Positions 13,000 to 13,044 of a DNA stretch of 13,044 nt are shown here, one piece after another. The notes beneath the pieces were generated by a model, which worked only from the letters and a program-made list of their open reading frames with translations, had not been told where the DNA came from and did not search any database. Position 1 is the stretch's first letter, and each line of letters starts with the position of its first letter. The position numbers were made by a program, and so were the translations under genes. This stretch comes from an uncultured Bacilli bacterium (lineage in GTDB: Bacteria; Bacillota_I; Bacilli_A; RF39; UBA660): NCBI GenBank assembly GCA_934096125.1, contig CAKOLB010000015.1, forward strand, positions 1 to 13,044, in the 5' to 3' direction.

Positions 13000-13044
13000 A
13001 TGAAAAATTTACAAGTTATAAATAATGCAGAATTAATCACTACT
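13000..13044 (+). CDS. Start of a probable double-glycine-leader peptide (bacteriocin-like), cut by the window edge
   Basis: Fifteen codons are visible: MKNLQVINNAELITT. This matches the opening of class II bacteriocin and peptide-pheromone leaders (MKN-L-x-x-L/I-xxxEL-xx-I, normally followed by GG), in which hydrophobic residues alternate before the EL pair. The next residues expected are I/V-x-G-G. A good ribosome binding site, a long AT-rich upstream region and a dedicated promoter fit a small secreted-peptide gene. The family call depends on residues outside the window. If correct, a C39-peptidase ABC transporter and an immunity gene should lie downstream. Confidence 0.5.
   Translation, partial: MKNLQVINNAELITT

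Noticed and set aside
1..13044. tRNA or rRNA genes
   Set aside because: No GTTCRA-type T-loop within a cloverleaf and no rRNA-like sequence was found by eye.

Overview
The window is AT-rich, with every recognisable gene on the + strand. TGG encodes Trp and TGA acts as stop, so the code is standard. Gram-positive style signals recur: AAGGAGG ribosome binding sites, TTGnnn/TATAAT promoters and U-tailed hairpins. Proteins include a P-type signal peptidase, secreted Ig-like and Ca-binding repeat proteins, and a class B PBP. Together these suggest a low-GC Firmicute or Mollicutes-related gut-type Bacillota. The taxon is an inference only.

Layout. (1) At 79-272 there is a 3' remnant of smc that keeps its C-terminal ATPase end and its terminator but not the rest of the gene. 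(2) At 275-5797 a clear promoter drives a tight four-gene operon. It encodes an unknown protein, a membrane-anchored McrB-like AAA+ ATPase, a DUF2357-like protein, and a single-pass surface protein with a long DxDGDG (thrombospondin type 3-like) stalk and a C-terminal beta domain. This is the best candidate for an undescribed system: a cytoplasmic/membrane AAA machine co-expressed with a Ca-binding surface stalk. (3) At 5736-8630 come a DUF2798 membrane protein behind a possible attenuator, a secreted HExxH metallopeptidase, and signal peptidase I translationally overlapped with a VOC (bleomycin-resistance-like) protein. (4) At 8642-10917 lies a bicistron of a secreted Ig-like multidomain protein and a bacterial PH-domain protein, closed by a strong terminator. 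(5) At 10979-12235 is a class B penicillin-binding protein that stops after the SxN motif and lacks KTG.

(6) 12236-12999 has no substantial ORF but is not empty. It holds an extended -10 promoter, a long leader hairpin, a 12-codon ORF with a near-perfect Shine-Dalgarno (its first residues faintly resemble the start of MraY), a run of hairpins ending in a terminator, and an 11-bp inverted repeat. (7) The window ends inside a gene whose first 15 residues look like a double-glycine bacteriocin or peptide leader.

Truncated copies of conserved housekeeping genes (smc at the left, the PBP and perhaps mraY at the right) occur near both edges of an accessory, surface-oriented block. This suggests rearrangement or insertion scars, or less interestingly assembly joins.
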